64,000 nt of DNA from Scatosoma sp900555925 (GTDB lineage: Bacteria > Bacillota > Clostridia > Christensenellales > Borkfalkiaceae), in the NCBI GenBank assembly GCA_959603585.1, contig CAUGYD010000001.1, positions 372,001 to 436,000 on the forward strand. Reading direction: 5' to 3'. Position numbers and translations under genes: made by a program. The notes beneath the pieces are model-generated. The model saw only the letters and a program-made list of their open reading frames with translations, had not been told where the DNA came from and ran no database searches. Positions 28,301-36,975 of this stretch are shown one piece after another. Numbering within the stretch: position 1 is the first letter of the stretch; the number at the start of each line of letters is the position of its first letter.

Positions 28301-29905
28301 ATACCAGTTGCCGTCGAATTCCATCATGGTGTAGGCAAGTTCGGGAAGCTTGATTTCGTTACCCTCGTACCAACCGGTTACGTCGTCTACTTCATAACCA
28401 TCTATGCCGGTGTTGAATTTAACCGTGTAGGGTTTGGCGCCCGTCTTTCTCCATTGAGCAACCGCTTCGATATTAAACATATCGGCGGAAGCGATGGTTT
28501 CGGCTGTAAGTTCTTTTTTAGCGCCGGTTATATAATCGGTGTAATACCAGCCTGCGAAATCGAAGCCCTCGCGGGTGGCAACGGGAAGAGTACCCATCGC
28601 TTTGCCGTATCCGAAAGATTTGCTTTCGATTGCTTCGCCGCCGTTTTCGGCATAGAACTTAACGTTTAATTCGCTTGCCTTTTTAACGGTGATGTTGCTG
28701 TATTTAACGCCTTTGGTTTTAGCGCGCAAACCTACTATGTTGCCGGTGTGCTTGGTAGAGAACGCGTTCGCCGCGTTGCTTATTTCGCTGTAACGAACGG
28801 CTACCTCGCCGGTGGTCAGACAAATGTATTCTATTCCGTCAATACCTATATAATAGCTTATCTTGGTAACGCCCTCTACAGTGCGTTCAACTCTTCTGTA
28901 AGTAAGTGTGAACGTAGCTTCTTCGTCGCTTTCCTGATAAGCGAGCATTTTCTTTTCGTAAGGCGTGTCTTTCAAAAGGTCGCCGCCTAATCTGTAACGA
29001 GCTATAAGCTGCGCCTCTACCGTGCCGTTCGGGGTATCTACGTCGCCCCAGAATTCTATAGCGCCGTTCGCTTTGGTGGGCGCCGAAATAAACATGGTTA
29101 CGTAAGGCTCGCCTATAAACGAAGTTTTCTCTTCGTTGAACGCCGAAGCCGAAAATACGGGTCCGCAGTCGTCGGTGTAGGTCGACCAGTCGGCGGGAAG
29201 AGTCATATCTACCGAGTAAATCTCGCCGTCGTTAAGCGTATAGTCGCTGAAACGAGTTTGAGTTGTTTTGCCGTCGGTCGAGGTAGGAATATAATATCCG
29301 TCGTCGGTGAGTTCGAAACTAGTGCTAACGCCCGTATCGTAAACGGCGAACAAATAAATGTCAATCGCGTCGACGGTGAACGTTTCGCTAACCTCTTTGT
29401 TGGTGTTTAAAAACGCCCAGTAACGGAATTTGCAGGTGGCGGTGCCTACCACTCTGGCTTCGGGAACAGGCAAATCGACTGCGTTGATTGTGGTGCCGTA
29501 TGCGTATTCGAGAGGCTCTATGGTCTGCGCCGTTCTTGTATCGAAATAAATTTTATGCAAATTACTCCAACCCGCATAAAGCGTTAAGGTGCCGTTTTTC
29601 GCATAAGACGTGTCTATTTTAGCGGTCGCTTTTTTAGTGCATTCCGCGTCGTAAAACCAACCCGTGAACGAATAGCCGTACATTTTCGGGTCGCTTCCGA
29701 TGCTGGGAGTGGGTAAATAAAATTTTTCGCCCACGGTGTAAGTGCTGTTTTCAACCGCGGCGCCGCCTTGAGAATCGTAAACTATCGTGTACTTGTTGTC
29801 GCTAGCGTTTCCGCCGCAGCCGCTTATGAACAGCGCGGAAGATACCAACAACGCACAGATGAGCGCTATTATGACTATTGCCCTTGATGATTGTTTTTTT
29901 ATCAT
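25397..29905 (-). CDS. Large surface lipoprotein with InlB B-repeats and GLUG-like repeats
   Basis: About 1502 residues from the ATG at 29905, which has AGGAGG five bases upstream; a longer frame lacks a site and would bury the signal peptide. Signal ALICALLVSSALFISGC with lipobox. At least seven InlB B-type repeats (IVYDSQGG...GWFYD; VKFYAENGG...GWYY; ITVNADGG...GWFN) occur, and two blocks of GLUG-like repeats (ENVTVKGSVSG, GGIAGASRVKVENSY). No LPXTG or SLH anchor. Probably an adhesin or glycan-binding surface protein. Separate transcription unit in the glycan locus. Confidence 0.8.
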   Translation of the reverse strand: MIKKQSSRAIVIIALICALLVSSALFISGCGGNASDNKYTIVYDSQGGAAVENSTYTVGEKFYLPTPSIGSDPKMYGYSFTGWFYDAECTKKATAKIDTSYAKNGTLTLYAGWSNLHKIYFDTRTAQTIEPLEYAYGTTINAVDLPVPEARVVGTATCKFRYWAFLNTNKEVSETFTVDAIDIYLFAVYDTGVSTSFELTDDGYYIPTSTDGKTTQTRFSDYTLNDGEIYSVDMTLPADWSTYTDDCGPVFSASAFNEEKTSFIGEPYVTMFISAPTKANGAIEFWGDVDTPNGTVEAQLIARYRLGGDLLKDTPYEKKMLAYQESDEEATFTLTYRRVERTVEGVTKISYYIGIDGIEYICLTTGEVAVRYSEISNAANAFSTKHTGNIVGLRAKTKGVKYSNITVKKASELNVKFYAENGGEAIESKSFGYGKAMGTLPVATREGFDFAGWYYTDYITGAKKELTAETIASADMFNIEAVAQWRKTGAKPYTVKFNTGIDGYEVDDVTGWYEGNEIKLPELAYTMMEFDGNWYYEAECLNVVDFDNIDTEKAGITGADTDEPVLTIYAKVSKKQFLEGEGTEENPFLVKTEADLTKLAEFVNAGETLADYYIKLENDIALSGAFTQIGSRTKAFSGVFDGNGKTISNMTLEGNDYLGMFAILKGATIKNLTIEGTVVGTRGVNGLLAGQLQGGTLVENVTVKGSVSGGGSDVGGIAGDTVKNGEGNVVVKNCVNYAEITVTMAKPGDVGAAGGIIGATQAGFETLVINCFNHGKVSTTSTFGGGIIGLLRVVSGNTNYKVSGCYNYGDISGAIQVGGIVGGSRDRIENSYTLSTAKINGSAAVDLILDGEAAAYIGAIVGRLETTAAMRTAGGFCDADGNPITVKITAVLYTDGGTLPEGVTSPAEIIAETAVLGQLPVPVKQSYRFVRWELKVVSGEGDDQTISYVAVTESTIFQGPAHTVELVARYVEQVTITVNADGGEYDGETTITLDKGGKLDADALGVPTKEGYTFLGWFNGDTRVAADDVYEADVEIKAHWEKQAQKSNIKFNSDGALVDSKELTVGEEIGTLPVPPVKVGYRFDGWYDVDDNKITETSTFEASVVDLNAKWVLQTVITFTAEGGTINGEATKSIDTGTAIGTLPTATIDVAGEAFGGWLTADGKLVDENTVFAADVTAITLTASFGWDGETVSESLSGEGTEEAPYLISSGADLAYLASSVNGGNNYSGKYISLTKNVNMNFKAWTSIGKTSDKVFSGIFDGKNFAIENVTDAFIEYAAGATVKNLTLSVKIQKTTIVGGLISITKDTACTVENVTVKGSVSGSVENVAGVVGKAQGATTIRNCKNYADITSTLGSGLAFAGGILGSSASTIVIDSCENYGTITAKGTMVGGIAGLPRKAANSYVTGCKNFGNVTGSAQVGGIAGASRVKVENSYCLETALINGKEAKTLTLYGIKTSVGGSVLTASVVGQIDDKAGNSDCGELVNCGLCNANGEAITAEQQ

Positions 29906-30014
29906 ATTTCCTCCTGGTTTTTCAGCCGAATCTCCTCGCTTCTTCGTTAGGCGTTTTGCTTTTCGTTCTTGCTTATCAATCGCCCCGCTTGCTTTTATCA
30001 AGCGGTTTATATGG

Positions 30015-30053
30015 CGTTTTTAAGCGTTTTTAAGCGTTTTTTCAGCGTTTATC
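30015..30053. repeat. Short tandem repeat in mRNA leader
   Basis: Three or four copies of GCGTTTTTAA-like units (GCGTTTTTAAGCGTTTTTAA then GCGTTTTTTCA) within the roughly 185-base untranslated leader of the large lipoprotein gene. Confidence 0.5.
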
Positions 30054-30095
30054 GCCACGCAGGCAAAAGCGACACTTCGACCTTATCTCAAGCTT

Positions 30096-30124
30096 ATTAT
30101 ATCACGCAAGCGGTGCGTTTACAA
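30096..30124 (-). promoter_or_regulatory. Promoter of the InlB-repeat lipoprotein gene
   Basis: -35 TTGTAA (30119-30124), 17-bp spacer, -10 TATAAT (30096-30101). The spacer holds a dyad, ACGC..GCGT, that could bind a regulator. The leader to the ATG at 29905 is about 185 bases. Confidence 0.65.
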
Positions 30125-30194
30125 GACAAAATTTTTTGCTATTTCTGCATAAAAAATAGTACCCGCTAGGCACTCCCCGCCGAAAACTTTAAAA

Positions 30195-30209
30195 CCCGAA
30201 CGTTTCGGG
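30195..30209 (-). terminator. Terminator after oxidoreductase gene
   Basis: CCCGAA / TTCGGG with a 3-base loop followed by TTTT on the minus strand. Confidence 0.65.
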
Positions 30210-30252
30210 AAGCTGAATTGTTTTTTTATTTAAACGTTTTTTCGGGCGGTAA

Positions 30253-31272
30253 TTAAATGGCTTCTATTTCTGCGGCTAACGTCGAGTCGATTGCGCCCTC
30301 GCACGCGGGGTAAAACGCTTCGCCTTTGTCGTAAAGCTCGGTTGACAGTTTAAGCCACAACGCCATCGCGATTTCTTCTTCGCTGAAACGGCAGCCCGTA
30401 AACGGATTTTTGAACAGCACCTCGCCGTCGCAGACTATTTTGTCAAGTTCGGGCGCGTGCAGGCTGCAATCGGTTCCGCTGTATATAGGCATAAGTTCGA
30501 AAGGAATTTCGCTTTCGCCTCTCAACATGTAACCTTTATCGCCCAAAATTTCTCCCGCCGTGCCTTTAACCGCAAAACGCTCGCTTCTTATAAGCGAAAA
30601 ATACTGCGCGTGCGAAAAATCGTAAATCGCGCGGCGGTCGCCGAAATCGAGCAACGCCATTACCCTTTTGTGCGCTTTAAGCTCGGGCGGCTTTTTGCCG
30701 TTTCTGCCGTCGCTTTCGTAGTATTCGTCGTTTATTACCGTTTTAGTTATTTCGGGCAAATTTTTTTGCGTTTGCAAAAACGCGCGGATAAGCGCCGCCG
30801 CGTGGTATGAATGACAGCACGAAACCTCTACCGTGTGAACCTTGCCGAAATAACCCTTTTCCGCAAGTTTTTTAATTGCAATGTAGCGCGGGCGCAGCGG
30901 ATATTGTTCGGTTATTTGAAATTCTTTGCCTATGTATTGTTTTAGCTTTTCGCGCTCGCTTAATGTAAAGCCTGCGGGAGTTTCGCAAAACACCGAGTAG
31001 CCGCGCGCAAGCAAACTTTCGGCTACGCCTATGTTGTTCGCCTTGTTTACGCAAAGCAGAACGTGGTCGGCGCTTTCCATTTGTTCTATATCGGCTACCA
31101 CGCGCACGTGCGGGTACATTCTTTTTATTCGCTCGGCTTTTTCGGCGTTGCGGCAAACCACGGTTTTTAAAGTTACGCCTGGCATTACGTTTATTATGGT
31201 GAACCAGGCGAACGCCCTCCACCCCGAGCCTACCACGGCTATGCTTTTGGCTATGCTTTTGGTTGTTTGCAT
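30253..31272 (-). CDS. Gfo/Idh/MocA-family oxidoreductase
   Basis: 339 residues. N-terminal Rossmann fold with SIAVVGSGWRAFAWFTIINVMPGV (GxGxxA-like variant GSGWRA). CETPAGFTLSERE matches the family EKP-type loop, here with ETP instead of EKP, so the usual catalytic Lys appears to be replaced. The C-terminal alpha/beta domain follows. It probably oxidises or isomerises a sugar or sugar acid using NAD(P); substrate unknown. Monocistronic with a strong promoter. Confidence 0.75.
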   Translation of the reverse strand: MQTTKSIAKSIAVVGSGWRAFAWFTIINVMPGVTLKTVVCRNAEKAERIKRMYPHVRVVADIEQMESADHVLLCVNKANNIGVAESLLARGYSVFCETPAGFTLSEREKLKQYIGKEFQITEQYPLRPRYIAIKKLAEKGYFGKVHTVEVSCCHSYHAAALIRAFLQTQKNLPEITKTVINDEYYESDGRNGKKPPELKAHKRVMALLDFGDRRAIYDFSHAQYFSLIRSERFAVKGTAGEILGDKGYMLRGESEIPFELMPIYSGTDCSLHAPELDKIVCDGEVLFKNPFTGCRFSEEEIAMALWLKLSTELYDKGEAFYPACEGAIDSTLAAEIEAI

Positions 31273-31348
31273 TTTGCTTTTCCTCTTTTTTCTGATAAAA
31301 CGCCCCGCGCCGATTTTTAAAATTTGTCCGCGCGGTTCGGCTTTTTGA

Positions 31349-31384
31349 CTGTTATATTATAACAGAGGAATACCGCTCTGTCAA
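31349..31384 (-). promoter_or_regulatory. Promoter and palindromic operator of the oxidoreductase gene
   Basis: -35 TTGACA (31379-31384), 17-bp spacer, -10 TATAAT (31356-31361). The -10 is buried in the palindrome CTGTTATATTATAACAG (31349-31365), which would suit a repressor. Confidence 0.8.
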
Positions 31385-31418
31385 GGCCGAATTTTTGTTT
31401 TATTTTACACTTGAATTG

Positions 31419-31667
31419 TCAAACTAAATGCAACACTTTATATCCATTAAAAGTATTATGATCTGTTATAGCAATTAACTTAATATTTTCAGCAATAGCA
31501 TCATTTATTAAAGATAAATAGTTCTCTTCTTCCGACTTTCTTTTATCCATGACAAAATCATATGAGGCCGGAGTATGAATATGTAAATCGAATTTTACAA
31601 ATTGAGTTCCATTACTTTTTCTCTCTATAATATTACAATAATTCTTTATCTCGCTAACCAATGCCAT
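31419..31667 (-). pseudogene. Truncated PHP-domain protein
   Basis: 82 codons: FDLHIHTPASYDF and LIAITDHNTFNGYK are the first two metal-binding motifs of PHP phosphoesterases. The frame then ends in VLHLV and a stop, and the remaining three quarters of the domain are absent. It lies at the junction between the glycan locus and the mobile element, so it is probably a gene cut by a rearrangement. Confidence 0.7.
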
Positions 31668-31832
31668 TTTTTACCCTCTATATTACGTTCGTTTAAATAA
31701 AGCCCAAAACTTACCGATTTTATCAAAATTGTCAATATTAAAAAAGTATACACAAGGATTTTAAGCACTTTAAAAATTATAAAAAGCCGAAATTTTTGCC
31801 TGTTCGTTGTGGCGATTGTAGCATAGTCCTCG

Positions 31833-31975
31833 CCGTTGTCAACGCAAAAAATTATTGCTGAAAATTATTACATATTCTAAATTTGAAAGCCGAGCCGATG
31901 AACAGCTCGGCTTTTTTTCTTTGTTCTACTTTTTTTATTCTAATGCAATAATTTTTTTGTTACCGTTGACAACGG
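31833..31975. repeat. Imperfect inverted repeat around a terminator at the element's left side
   Basis: CCGTTGTCAACG (31833-31844) plus AAAATTATTGC (to 31858) is repeated inverted as GCAATAATTTT (from 31945) plus CGTTGACAACGG (31964-31975), with a 4-base insertion in one arm. Each arm contains the dyad CGTTG-N-CAACG, as expected for a dimeric or recombinase site. No gene lies in 31668-32070. Confidence 0.6.
31887..31918 (+). terminator. Intrinsic terminator
   Basis: AAGCCGAGC / GCTCGGCTT with a 9-base loop followed by five T, at the centre of the inverted repeat 31833-31975. Confidence 0.75.
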
Positions 31976-32070
31976 CAGCCCCTATTTCCAATGGATTTCG
32001 TTTTATTCGTCTTATGCTCCTGCCGCCTTTGCCGAAAGGCAAAATAAAATATATCAGGAGGTTTTCAGCC

Positions 32071-32307
32071 ATGAAAATCGATTTCGTATCTAACAATTTC
32101 ACAGGTAATTTAATCGTTACCGTATTTAACATCGAAGACATCTTCGAGGTTGAAAAAGCTTTGGAGTTTATCGCAAAATTTCTTTGTAAAATCCTTGACT
32201 ATGACGTGGATTACGAGTACAAAGAAATCAGCGTTACGGTTGACGACTATTATGAATACCTCTCTTTAAGAAAACTGGTACTCGATCACTGTTCGGTAGC
32301 GGCATAA
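32071..32307 (+). CDS. Hypothetical protein at start of module B
   Basis: 78 residues from the ATG at 32071, chosen for AGGAGG 12 bases upstream. Acidic, with MKIDFVSNNFTGNLIVTVFN at its start; unknown function. First plus-strand gene of the mobile element. Confidence 0.65.
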   Translation: MKIDFVSNNFTGNLIVTVFNIEDIFEVEKALEFIAKFLCKILDYDVDYEYKEISVTVDDYYEYLSLRKLVLDHCSVAA

Positions 32308-32347
32308 ATGCTCTAAACGAAAATTAAGATTACGAGGAGAATCAAAC

Positions 32348-32761
32348 ATGAATATCACAAAAGGACAAAAAAAGAAAAAATCCATTGAATTATTGAGAAA
32401 GTTACATATTTATGAAGCGTATATCGACGGATTCCGCAAAAACGATTATGTCTGTTACTTTGAGGGCTACGGCGGATATTGGGTTTATCAAGACCCCGAA
32501 CTCGAAAAGAAAATGAAAGCGCTGGAAAAGGAATACGCCTGTACCGTGTATGCAATTACCCATGAATTTACGGAATTCGGAGAATGCTATTCTTTCCTGC
32601 TCGTTACCGATTACAAAGAAGAATGGGATAACCTTATCTATCCTGAAGGTAACAAATATTATGCGTTCGCCTATGTATGGAACAAAGACGACGACATCTG
32701 TTCGGAGTTCGGTACGATAGGCGTACAAAGTTTCGGCGGCGGGATTGCAAGATTTGCATAA
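32348..32761 (+). CDS. Hypothetical protein, module B
   Basis: 137 residues, GAGGAGA upstream. Unknown function. The C-terminus has an EFGTIGVQSFGGGIARF motif. It occupies the place that the unrelated gene at 6-263 has in copy A. Confidence 0.65.
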   Translation: MNITKGQKKKKSIELLRKLHIYEAYIDGFRKNDYVCYFEGYGGYWVYQDPELEKKMKALEKEYACTVYAITHEFTEFGECYSFLLVTDYKEEWDNLIYPEGNKYYAFAYVWNKDDDICSEFGTIGVQSFGGGIARFA

Positions 32762-32776
32762 GGAGGCTATCAGAAA

Positions 32777-32974
32777 ATGAAACCGTTTACCACACAAGCA
32801 CACATTAACTCTCTTCAAGGAAAAAAGGACGAAATCACCGTCCTTGAAAAGATAGACAACGCACGTCAACCCTACTACATCATAGAATATCGCGGCGTCA
32901 AATGCACCGCGATTTTTAATTGGTTTACCTGCGAATATTACGCCGACGACGTTTACGGGATAGTAAAAAAATAA
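32777..32974 (+). CDS. Small conserved module protein (MKPFTT family), copy B
   Basis: 65 residues; paralogue of 260-457 with seven residue changes (Asn-Ala-Arg for Ala-Pro-Asn near residue 29, Ile for Val at 36, Cys for Gly at 52). GGAGG precedes it. Start of the region homologous to copy A. Confidence 0.75.
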   Translation: MKPFTTQAHINSLQGKKDEITVLEKIDNARQPYYIIEYRGVKCTAIFNWFTCEYYADDVYGIVKK

Positions 32975-32991
32975 CCTTAGGAGGATTACAA

Positions 32992-33129
32992 ATGTCGGAA
33001 TTACAAATCAAAATCTGGGATATGCTCACCGAATTAGACGGCGAAACCGTCGCAAGGCTCTTTACGAACTATTACGGCAACAAGCTTTTGACCGAGGAAT
33101 TTTTAGAATTTCTCGACGAAGAACTTTGA
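32992..33129 (+). CDS. Small acidic module protein (MSELQ family), copy B
   Basis: 45 residues, identical in DNA and protein to 475-612. AGGAGG upstream decides the start. Confidence 0.75.
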   Translation: MSELQIKIWDMLTELDGETVARLFTNYYGNKLLTEEFLEFLDEEL

Positions 33130-33148
33130 TTTCAAGGAGAACTCGATT

Positions 33149-33196
33149 ATGAACAAAGCCCGAAAAGAATATCTCAAACACACGGAGGATTATTGA
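33149..33196 (+). CDS. 15-residue peptide, copy B
   Basis: Identical to 632-679, with AAGGAGA upstream. It lies in the block identical between the two modules. Confidence 0.4.
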   Translation: MNKARKEYLKHTEDY

Positions 33197-33197
33197 T

Positions 33198-34226
33198 ATG
33201 CCCATCTTAAATCTCAAAGCCAACACGCCCGCACAACAGCTCGTGAAAGAACACCTCGAAAAGTCCGCAAGCGCAACGCTTGCGGACAAAATCAATCACG
33301 GCGTAAAAATCCAAAAAGACGGTAAAACGGTTCTCAACAAAAAAGACTTAAACGGGTTTATGAACTTCGCTTGCGACGAGGCTCGCAAACAAACGGAAAA
33401 GAGTGCAAAAAGTGCGTGCATAGAAGATTCTACCGTTTACGGCTGGGCAATCCATTATTTCGAAGAAGCAAGCGTCGAAGGCACGCTATATAACGAGGAC
33501 GGCACGTTATATAAATCCACGCCAACCGACGTTACGCGCAACCCTGCCTCCACTGTTTTGCCTATTCCGCCCGTGAAGAAGCCTAAGCCGCAAATGTCCT
33601 TATTTGAGCTTATGGAACAGCAAAACGAAGTTTCCGAAACAGATACCGAAGCCGAACCGTTATCCGAAACAGAGGAAACTTTATCAAAAATTCCCCGGGC
33701 AACTCCCGCACTTTTACCCGAAAAAGAAATACCTGCCCCCGCTCCCGCCATACAGCCGCAAAGCTCGCCCCTATATCAACGGTATATGAAAATACAAGCT
33801 CAATATCCCGACGCGGTGATTGTCCGGCGGCTCGGCGATTTTTATGAAATTTTAGGCGAAAACGCCGTCAAAATCGCCGAAGAACTGGATTTGACTTTAA
33901 CGGGACGGGATTGCGGGCTTGAATCCCGCGTGCCTATGGTCGGCTTTCCCGTTCATTCTTCCGACGTGTATATTTCAAAACTTATCGCAAACGGCTATAA
34001 ACTCGCCATCGTCGAAAAATCGGACGAGATACGCATTCAGCAGCCGAATGTAAAAATTAACGCGGAAACGGGCGAGCCGCTCCCGCCTGTTTCCGCGGAC
34101 GCTCCCCTTTCGGAAAACGAACCCGACGACGAATTACAAACCGAGATAAACGCCATGAAAGCATTTGAACCGGTCGCACTCGCTAAACTTTACGAGATTT
34201 TCGGCGACGAATTGGATTTACAGTGA
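33198..34226 (+). CDS. MutS domain I-containing mobile-element protein, copy B
   Basis: 342 residues; same layout as copy A: N-domain, acidic linker (shorter here by about 11 residues), then MutS-I with RLGDFYEILGE, LTLTGRDCG and RVPMVGFPVH. Identity to copy A is complete over the first 44 codons, drops sharply, then rises again in the MutS-I domain. Confidence 0.8.
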   Translation: MPILNLKANTPAQQLVKEHLEKSASATLADKINHGVKIQKDGKTVLNKKDLNGFMNFACDEARKQTEKSAKSACIEDSTVYGWAIHYFEEASVEGTLYNEDGTLYKSTPTDVTRNPASTVLPIPPVKKPKPQMSLFELMEQQNEVSETDTEAEPLSETEETLSKIPRATPALLPEKEIPAPAPAIQPQSSPLYQRYMKIQAQYPDAVIVRRLGDFYEILGENAVKIAEELDLTLTGRDCGLESRVPMVGFPVHSSDVYISKLIANGYKLAIVEKSDEIRIQQPNVKINAETGEPLPPVSADAPLSENEPDDELQTEINAMKAFEPVALAKLYEIFGDELDLQ

Positions 34227-34236
34227 GGTGATACCT

Positions 34237-35553
34237 ATGACGGAAAAAGATATTAAACCTATCCCCAAATATATCCTTGAAAAAATCCGACGCAAGGATA
34301 AACAATACTGTACTCAGCAAAAGGGCCCTGTGCGTTTTTATGCCTATCTCGCCGTTTGGCGTAAAGAACTCGTAAAAATTACCGTAGCCGTACGCAATTA
34401 CCGAAAACAATGGTATTACAAACAAGTTGCCGTTCACGGCATTAATACCGAAATATGTTACGTCAAAGATATGAAATATTCTTATTATTCCGGTATGAGA
34501 TTTCAGGTCGGCTGGTACGATCAAGGCTTACAAAGTTATCGCAAATGGTATGAACACCCCGACTGGGGCTGGACAGACAATAAATACTTCGATCCTTACG
34601 CACCCGTCGTAAACAGCGAGCTTCTCTCGAAGCTTCCCAAGTATCGTTACAGTGCCTATCAGTTTTATACGGGGAGAGATATTATCCGTTATTTACGGAT
34701 TTACGAGAAGTATCCGCAGGCGGAATATCTCTTAAAACTCGGCTTAAACCAATACGCCGAACGGGTGACAATCCTACGAAAAGTCGGCAAGGATAAAGCA
34801 TTCTGTAAATGGCTCCTTAAAAATAGACAGGAGCTGAGCGCTAAGTTCTTCTATATTCCCGCAATCCTGCGCGCTTACAAAAGGCATACTTCCCTTATCC
34901 ACGAACAGTTCTGTCAGGAACTTTCCATCAAGGACAAACGCGGGGATTTTCATAATTTCAAAATCATGGTCGGGAACGGCTATGAAGAAATCTATCAATA
35001 TGTCATCAATCAGCAAACCAACATGAACAGCTACATAGACTATTTCAAAGCCTGTCAATATCTTAATCTCGATATGGATTTACCGAAAAATCGATTCCCG
35101 CACGAGTTCAAACGTTGGCACGATATCCGTATCGATGAATACGCCACCGCAAAAGCAATGAAGGACGAAATGCAACGCAAGGAACTGTATGCAAAGTTTT
35201 CTATCGTCGCAGAAAAATATCTGCCTTTGCAATACGAAAAGAAAAGCGCGTTCGTCGTTCTTATTCCCCGCTCGCCTGCCGATTTGATCCGCGAGGGTAC
35301 GATTTTACACCACTGCGTGGGAACGATGAATTACGACCAAAAAATGCTCCGCGAAGAATCGCTTATTTTCTTCGTCCGAGATAGAAACAGCCCCGATATA
35401 CCGCTCGTCACGCTCGAATACTCGCTTACATCGCATAAAGTCCTGCAATGTTACGGCGACAAAGATTTGCCGCCGCAAAACAAAATTGTCGATTTTGTCT
35501 ATCGCAAATGGCTGCCTTACGCAAATTCCGCCATTCAAAAAATTATTGCTTAA
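34237..35553 (+). CDS. PcfJ-like protein, copy B
   Basis: 438 residues from the ATG at 34237 (GAGGTG upstream). It carries TILHHCVG and the following FFVRD and VTLEYS motifs of the PcfJ family. Same length as copy A, with scattered substitutions and many silent changes, consistent with both copies having been under selection. Confidence 0.8.
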   Translation: MTEKDIKPIPKYILEKIRRKDKQYCTQQKGPVRFYAYLAVWRKELVKITVAVRNYRKQWYYKQVAVHGINTEICYVKDMKYSYYSGMRFQVGWYDQGLQSYRKWYEHPDWGWTDNKYFDPYAPVVNSELLSKLPKYRYSAYQFYTGRDIIRYLRIYEKYPQAEYLLKLGLNQYAERVTILRKVGKDKAFCKWLLKNRQELSAKFFYIPAILRAYKRHTSLIHEQFCQELSIKDKRGDFHNFKIMVGNGYEEIYQYVINQQTNMNSYIDYFKACQYLNLDMDLPKNRFPHEFKRWHDIRIDEYATAKAMKDEMQRKELYAKFSIVAEKYLPLQYEKKSAFVVLIPRSPADLIREGTILHHCVGTMNYDQKMLREESLIFFVRDRNSPDIPLVTLEYSLTSHKVLQCYGDKDLPPQNKIVDFVYRKWLPYANSAIQKIIA

Positions 35554-35567
35554 AAAGGAGAAGCGTT

Positions 35568-35894
35568 ATGAATAATTATTTCAGAATTACCGCTTACCAC
35601 CCTACCGAGAACATCTCTGCCGTCCTCGACAGTTTCGGTAAATTCGATAAGCTTTGGAAATTCAGCTCGTTCCTGATTACAAAGGGTTTTAAGATAATCG
35701 AAGTCAGCGCCGACGACAAGTTTCTCGACGGCGACCTGCCCCGCATACAAGCGGATAACGAACATATCGTTTTACGCGCTTGCGCCAACGGTCAGCCGCA
35801 AGCTATTTCTTACGAAATTAACGGAAAAACCTATCGCGCCGTTCAAGTAAGAAACACCCTTTACATTCCCGATAAAACCGAGGCAACAAAATGA
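35568..35894 (+). CDS. Small conserved module protein (MNNYF family), copy B
   Basis: 108 residues, AAAAAGGAG upstream. Very close to 3084-3410 and likewise overlaps the next gene by four bases. Confidence 0.75.
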   Translation: MNNYFRITAYHPTENISAVLDSFGKFDKLWKFSSFLITKGFKIIEVSADDKFLDGDLPRIQADNEHIVLRACANGQPQAISYEINGKTYRAVQVRNTLYIPDKTEATK

Positions 35895-36130
35895 CCAAAA
35901 AAGAAATTTGTCTTTCTAATCTCTCTTTCGCCTATTACAGCGGCTTTGGCGGCTTAGAAGTAAAATTTATCGAAGACGGCATCAACGATTATCTCTATTG
36001 CGTTTCGGGCGCTTGGTCCGCCAAGAAACATTATCACAAATTAAAAATCCATGGTTCTTATGACGGCGCCTATATCCGGTTACATGGTTATAGGTGCTTT
36101 TTACATGACTTCATTCGTATAGGAGGTTGA
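35891..36130 (+). CDS. Small conserved module protein (MTKKE family), copy B
   Basis: 79 residues, paralogue of 3407-3646. Unknown function. Confidence 0.7.
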   Translation: MTKKEICLSNLSFAYYSGFGGLEVKFIEDGINDYLYCVSGAWSAKKHYHKLKIHGSYDGAYIRLHGYRCFLHDFIRIGG

Positions 36131-36132
36131 TT

Positions 36133-36963
36133 ATGTTACCCGATAATCATTTTTTCTTTTTCGATTTCACTCTGGATCATACCAAAATCACACCCGCTTT
36201 CGCTCCTGCGACCGACGAATACGATAAGTCCGTCGTTCTCGATACAACCAATCTCTGTCCGTATAAAATCCCTACTATCGACGAAATCTTAAAACTTGTC
36301 AACCAGGCCTCTCATCGGGTAAATCCGAATAAGTTTTTGAGCGATACTTTCGAATGCGGGGCGATTGCCGTTTCCAATCAATTCGATTTTCCCAAAGCCG
36401 AACAACGCGAGGAACGCTATAAACAAATCATGCGCACCTACGAGCCAAAAGAGCGAGAATTAATGGCTGAGGCATTCGCTAAAATTTACGCGCTTCTCAC
36501 TTCCGTCGTCTATGACGACGGTACTTTTAACGACTGGCTCGGCAAATTGTTTACGCAAACGAATATAGGCAACAAACACAACGGACAATTTTTTACGCCT
36601 TATCATATTTCCGGCTTTTGCGCCAAAGCAAGCCTTGACGAGTCTATTGTGCGTCAGAAACAACGGGACAACGAAATCATGACCATCAATGACCCGACTT
36701 GCGGCGCAGGCGGAATGCTTGTCGCGGCTTTGGAAACTCTCGACAGGGAGTATCATTTCAACTATGCTCATAACTGTTTCATGCTTGGCGAGGATATCGA
36801 TATCCGTTGCGTACACATGACCTATCTTCAATTATCTCTCGCGGGCGTTCCCGCTATCGTCAAACACACAAATTCTCTCACCCGCGAAACCTGGGATATT
36901 TGGAAAACGCCCGCGTTTATCATGCAGTATATGCGATTCAGACAGTTCGAACATTACGCTTAA
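36133..36963 (+). CDS. N6-adenine methyltransferase-fold protein lacking NPPY, copy B
   Basis: 276 residues from the ATG at 36133, with AGGAGG upstream. It has GQFFTPYHIS and NDPTCGAGGML, then ends without a [DN]PP[YFW] motif, as in copy A. The first 55 residues differ most from copy A; the SAM-binding part is nearly invariant. Confidence 0.8.
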   Translation: MLPDNHFFFFDFTLDHTKITPAFAPATDEYDKSVVLDTTNLCPYKIPTIDEILKLVNQASHRVNPNKFLSDTFECGAIAVSNQFDFPKAEQREERYKQIMRTYEPKERELMAEAFAKIYALLTSVVYDDGTFNDWLGKLFTQTNIGNKHNGQFFTPYHISGFCAKASLDESIVRQKQRDNEIMTINDPTCGAGGMLVAALETLDREYHFNYAHNCFMLGEDIDIRCVHMTYLQLSLAGVPAIVKHTNSLTRETWDIWKTPAFIMQYMRFRQFEHYA

Positions 36964-36975
36964 AGGAGATTCTTC

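Noticed and set aside
31419..31667. Functional PHP phosphoesterase
   Set aside because: Only the first two metal motifs remain; the rest of the domain is absent.
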